DNA from: Selenomonas sp.
GTDB taxonomy: Bacteria; Bacillota; Negativicutes; Selenomonadales; Selenomonadaceae
DNA: 5,595 bases
Direction of reading: 5' to 3'
Assembly: GCA_015265235.1 (NCBI GenBank)
Contig: JABZYJ010000121.1
Location: forward strand, 1-5,595
A program made the position numbers and the translations under genes. Below the pieces are notes generated by a model. It had not been told where the DNA came from, did not search any database, and worked only from the letters and a program-made list of their open reading frames with translations. Of this stretch, positions 4,199 through 5,595 are shown piece by piece (positions within the stretch are counted from its first letter, which is position 1; each line of letters opens with the position of its first letter).

Positions 4199-5389
4199 AT
4201 GATCAGTGTAACGAAACTTCTTTTTATGGATGAGTACTATGGTGACGCGCTGCGCTACTCACACAACGCGCATCGGATGAAGAGCGGTGCCGCAGAGGGC
4301 ATGGGCCCCGTGGTGGTCTGGAACTCGACGCGGACGTGCAATCTGCGCTGCCGCCACTGCTATATGGAGTCGGACGGGCAGAAGTACGACGGGGAGCTGA
4401 CGACGGAGGAGGCAAAGCGCTTCATCGACGATCTCGCGGAGTTCCGCGTGCCCGTGCTGCTCTTCTCGGGCGGCGAGCCGCTGATCCGCCCTGACTTTTT
4501 CGAGCTCGCGGAGCACGCGGCAGAGCGCGGCGTGCGTCCGACGCTCTCGACGAATGGGACGCTCATCACGCGCGATGTGGCACAGCGCATCAAGGATCTC
4601 GGCGTGGGCTATGTCGGCATCTCGCTCGACGGTCTGGCGGATGTGAACGATATGTTCCGCGGCGTGGACGGTGCGTACCAGCGGGCGATGGAGGGCATTG
4701 AGAACTGCGTCGCCGTCGGTCAGCGCGTGGGGCTGCGCTTTACGATCAATCACCACAACATCATGGAGCTCGATAAGATCTTTGACTTCATCGAGGAAAA
4801 GGGGATCAACCGCGTCTGCTTCTATCACCTCGTCTACTCGGGGCGCGGCGGGCAGATGATGGATGAGGATGTGACGCCCGAGGAGTCGCGGCGGGCGATG
4901 GATACGATTATCGCGCGGACGAAGGACTTTGAGGCACGCGGCCTCAAGAAGGAAATCCTGACGGTGGACAATCACTGCGACGGGGTCTATATGTATCTGA
5001 AGGCACTTGCCGAGGGCAACGACGCGGGCGCGGAGCAGATCAAGAAGCTGATCGGCGCGAACGGCGGCAACCGCTCCGGGATTGCGTTCGGCGAGGTGGA
5101 TCCGATGGGCTATGTGCACCCCGATCAGTTTACGCAGCATCATACGTTCGGCAATGTGCGCGAGCGCAAGTTCGGCGATATCTGGCAGGATGTGACGAAT
5201 CCGATCATGGCGGGGCTGAAGGATCGCAAGCCGCTCCTCAAGGGTCGCTGCAGTCAGTGTCAGTATCTCGACTGGTGCAACGGGAATTTCCGCACGCGTG
5301 CCGAGGCACGGACGGGGGATTTCTGGGCGTCCGATCCGTCCTGTTATCTGACGGATGAGGAGATCGGCGTCGCGGGGGCGGCACTGTGA
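4199..5389 (+). CDS. nirJ1: Radical SAM tetrapyrrole enzyme NirJ1 (AhbC-like)
   Basis: A 396-residue radical SAM enzyme. The SAM cluster motif CNLRCRHC gives C47, C51 and C54. FSGGEPLIRPDF (89-100) is the SAM-binding GGEP region, followed by TLSTNGTLI (115-123) and GISLDG (140-145). The C-terminal region GRCSQCQYLDWCNGNFRTRAEARTGDFWASDPSCYL holds C351, C354, C360 and C382, a SPASM-like set for a second Fe-S cluster. The start MISVTKLL...YGDALRYSHNAHR and this tail fit NirJ1. NirJ1 is named after haem d1 synthesis, but its relative AhbC removes acetate side chains from 12,18-didecarboxysiroheme to give Fe-coproporphyrin III. The stop overlaps the start of nirJ2 by GTGA, so the two are translationally coupled, and a TetR regulator precedes it. 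The family is firm. The exact reaction is inferred. Confidence 0.9.
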   Translation: MISVTKLLFMDEYYGDALRYSHNAHRMKSGAAEGMGPVVVWNSTRTCNLRCRHCYMESDGQKYDGELTTEEAKRFIDDLAEFRVPVLLFSGGEPLIRPDFFELAEHAAERGVRPTLSTNGTLITRDVAQRIKDLGVGYVGISLDGLADVNDMFRGVDGAYQRAMEGIENCVAVGQRVGLRFTINHHNIMELDKIFDFIEEKGINRVCFYHLVYSGRGGQMMDEDVTPEESRRAMDTIIARTKDFEARGLKKEILTVDNHCDGVYMYLKALAEGNDAGAEQIKKLIGANGGNRSGIAFGEVDPMGYVHPDQFTQHHTFGNVRERKFGDIWQDVTNPIMAGLKDRKPLLKGRCSQCQYLDWCNGNFRTRAEARTGDFWASDPSCYLTDEEIGVAGAAL

Positions 5390-5595
5390 GCGCGCCGATG
5401 GACGCGGCGCACGCCGCACAGGGCGCACCAGCAGGGCATCCGCATGGGATGGGTCACCCGCACGGAATGGGGCATCCCGGCGGACATCCGCATGGCATGG
5501 GACAGGGCGGTCACCCCGGCGGGCACCCGAAGGGTGTCGCGGGCGGCGGGGTGAAGATCATCTCGTGGAATACGACGAACGCCTGCAATATGTAC
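5386..5595 (+). CDS. nirJ2: NirJ2-like radical SAM protein, 5' part only
   Basis: Only the first 70 codons are present; the gene runs off the window. The GTG at 5386 overlaps the nirJ1 stop (GTGA). An in-frame ATG at 5398 is an alternative start. Residues from about 56 (VKIISWNTTNACNMY) match the usual beginning of NirJ2/AhbD-type radical SAM proteins, including the first cysteine of the SAM cluster motif. Ahead of this is a roughly 55-residue extension built from HPHGMG and HPGG units, rich in His, Gly, Pro and Met, which could bind metal or haem iron. A GTG at 5551 would give a standard-length protein, but only weak GG-rich sequence precedes it. The expected role is the step after NirJ1: AhbD relatives oxidatively decarboxylate Fe-coproporphyrin III to haem b. 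The second and third cluster cysteines lie outside the window. Confidence 0.85.
   Translation, partial: MSAPMDAAHAAQGAPAGHPHGMGHPHGMGHPGGHPHGMGQGGHPGGHPKGVAGGGVKIISWNTTNACNMY

Noticed and set aside
4259..5428. A 389-codon open frame on the minus strand opposite nirJ1
   Set aside because: It is antisense to a gene with clear radical SAM motifs. The product is Arg/His/Ala-rich with no domain, as expected from the opposite strand of GC-rich coding DNA.

Overview
The window looks like chromosome from a Gram-negative Firmicute of the Negativicutes, most likely Selenomonas or a close relative. This is inferred from GC-rich genes with AT-rich sigma-A promoters, strong AGGAGG-type ribosome sites, TTG and GTG starts, small flagellar-type genes, and a nirJ1-nirJ2 pair of radical SAM genes. 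No species-specific marker was seen.

Layout, left to right. On the minus strand, a FliD-like secreted flagellar-type protein (481-1308) is followed 17 nt later by a 57-residue YjfB-family putative motility protein (290-463). That pair is closed by a perfect 10-bp-stem terminator (252-282). Just beyond the terminator, still on the minus strand, lies a Phd/YefM antitoxin (6-233), whose toxin partner probably begins at the very edge of the window. The flagellar-type pair is read from a promoter near 1359-1388.

Back to back with that promoter, a plus-strand promoter starts a rod-shaped RNA of about 186 nt (about 1441-1626). Its long stem, central bubble and short sequence matches make it a good candidate for 6S RNA, the regulator of RNA polymerase. 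No terminator separates it from mtaB (1670-2959), which encodes the tRNA t6A methylthiotransferase. After mtaB come a terminator, then two tandem copies of a hairpin of about 47 nt (3043-3136). Four stem base pairs change in a compensated way between the copies, and a pseudoknot is possible. I do not recognise this element; it is the least explained feature here.

Next are a tRNA-Arg(ACG) with its own promoter and terminator, a TetR-family regulator (3499-4137) preceded by a palindromic candidate operator, and nirJ1 (4199-5389). nirJ1 overlaps the start of nirJ2 by GTGA, and nirJ2 runs off the end of the window. The last three genes probably form one unit: a TetR regulator controlling two radical SAM enzymes that convert siroheme-derived tetrapyrroles to heme (Ahb-type route) or a d1-like heme. 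The visible part of NirJ2 has a striking His/Gly/Pro/Met-rich N-terminal extension ahead of its radical SAM domain.
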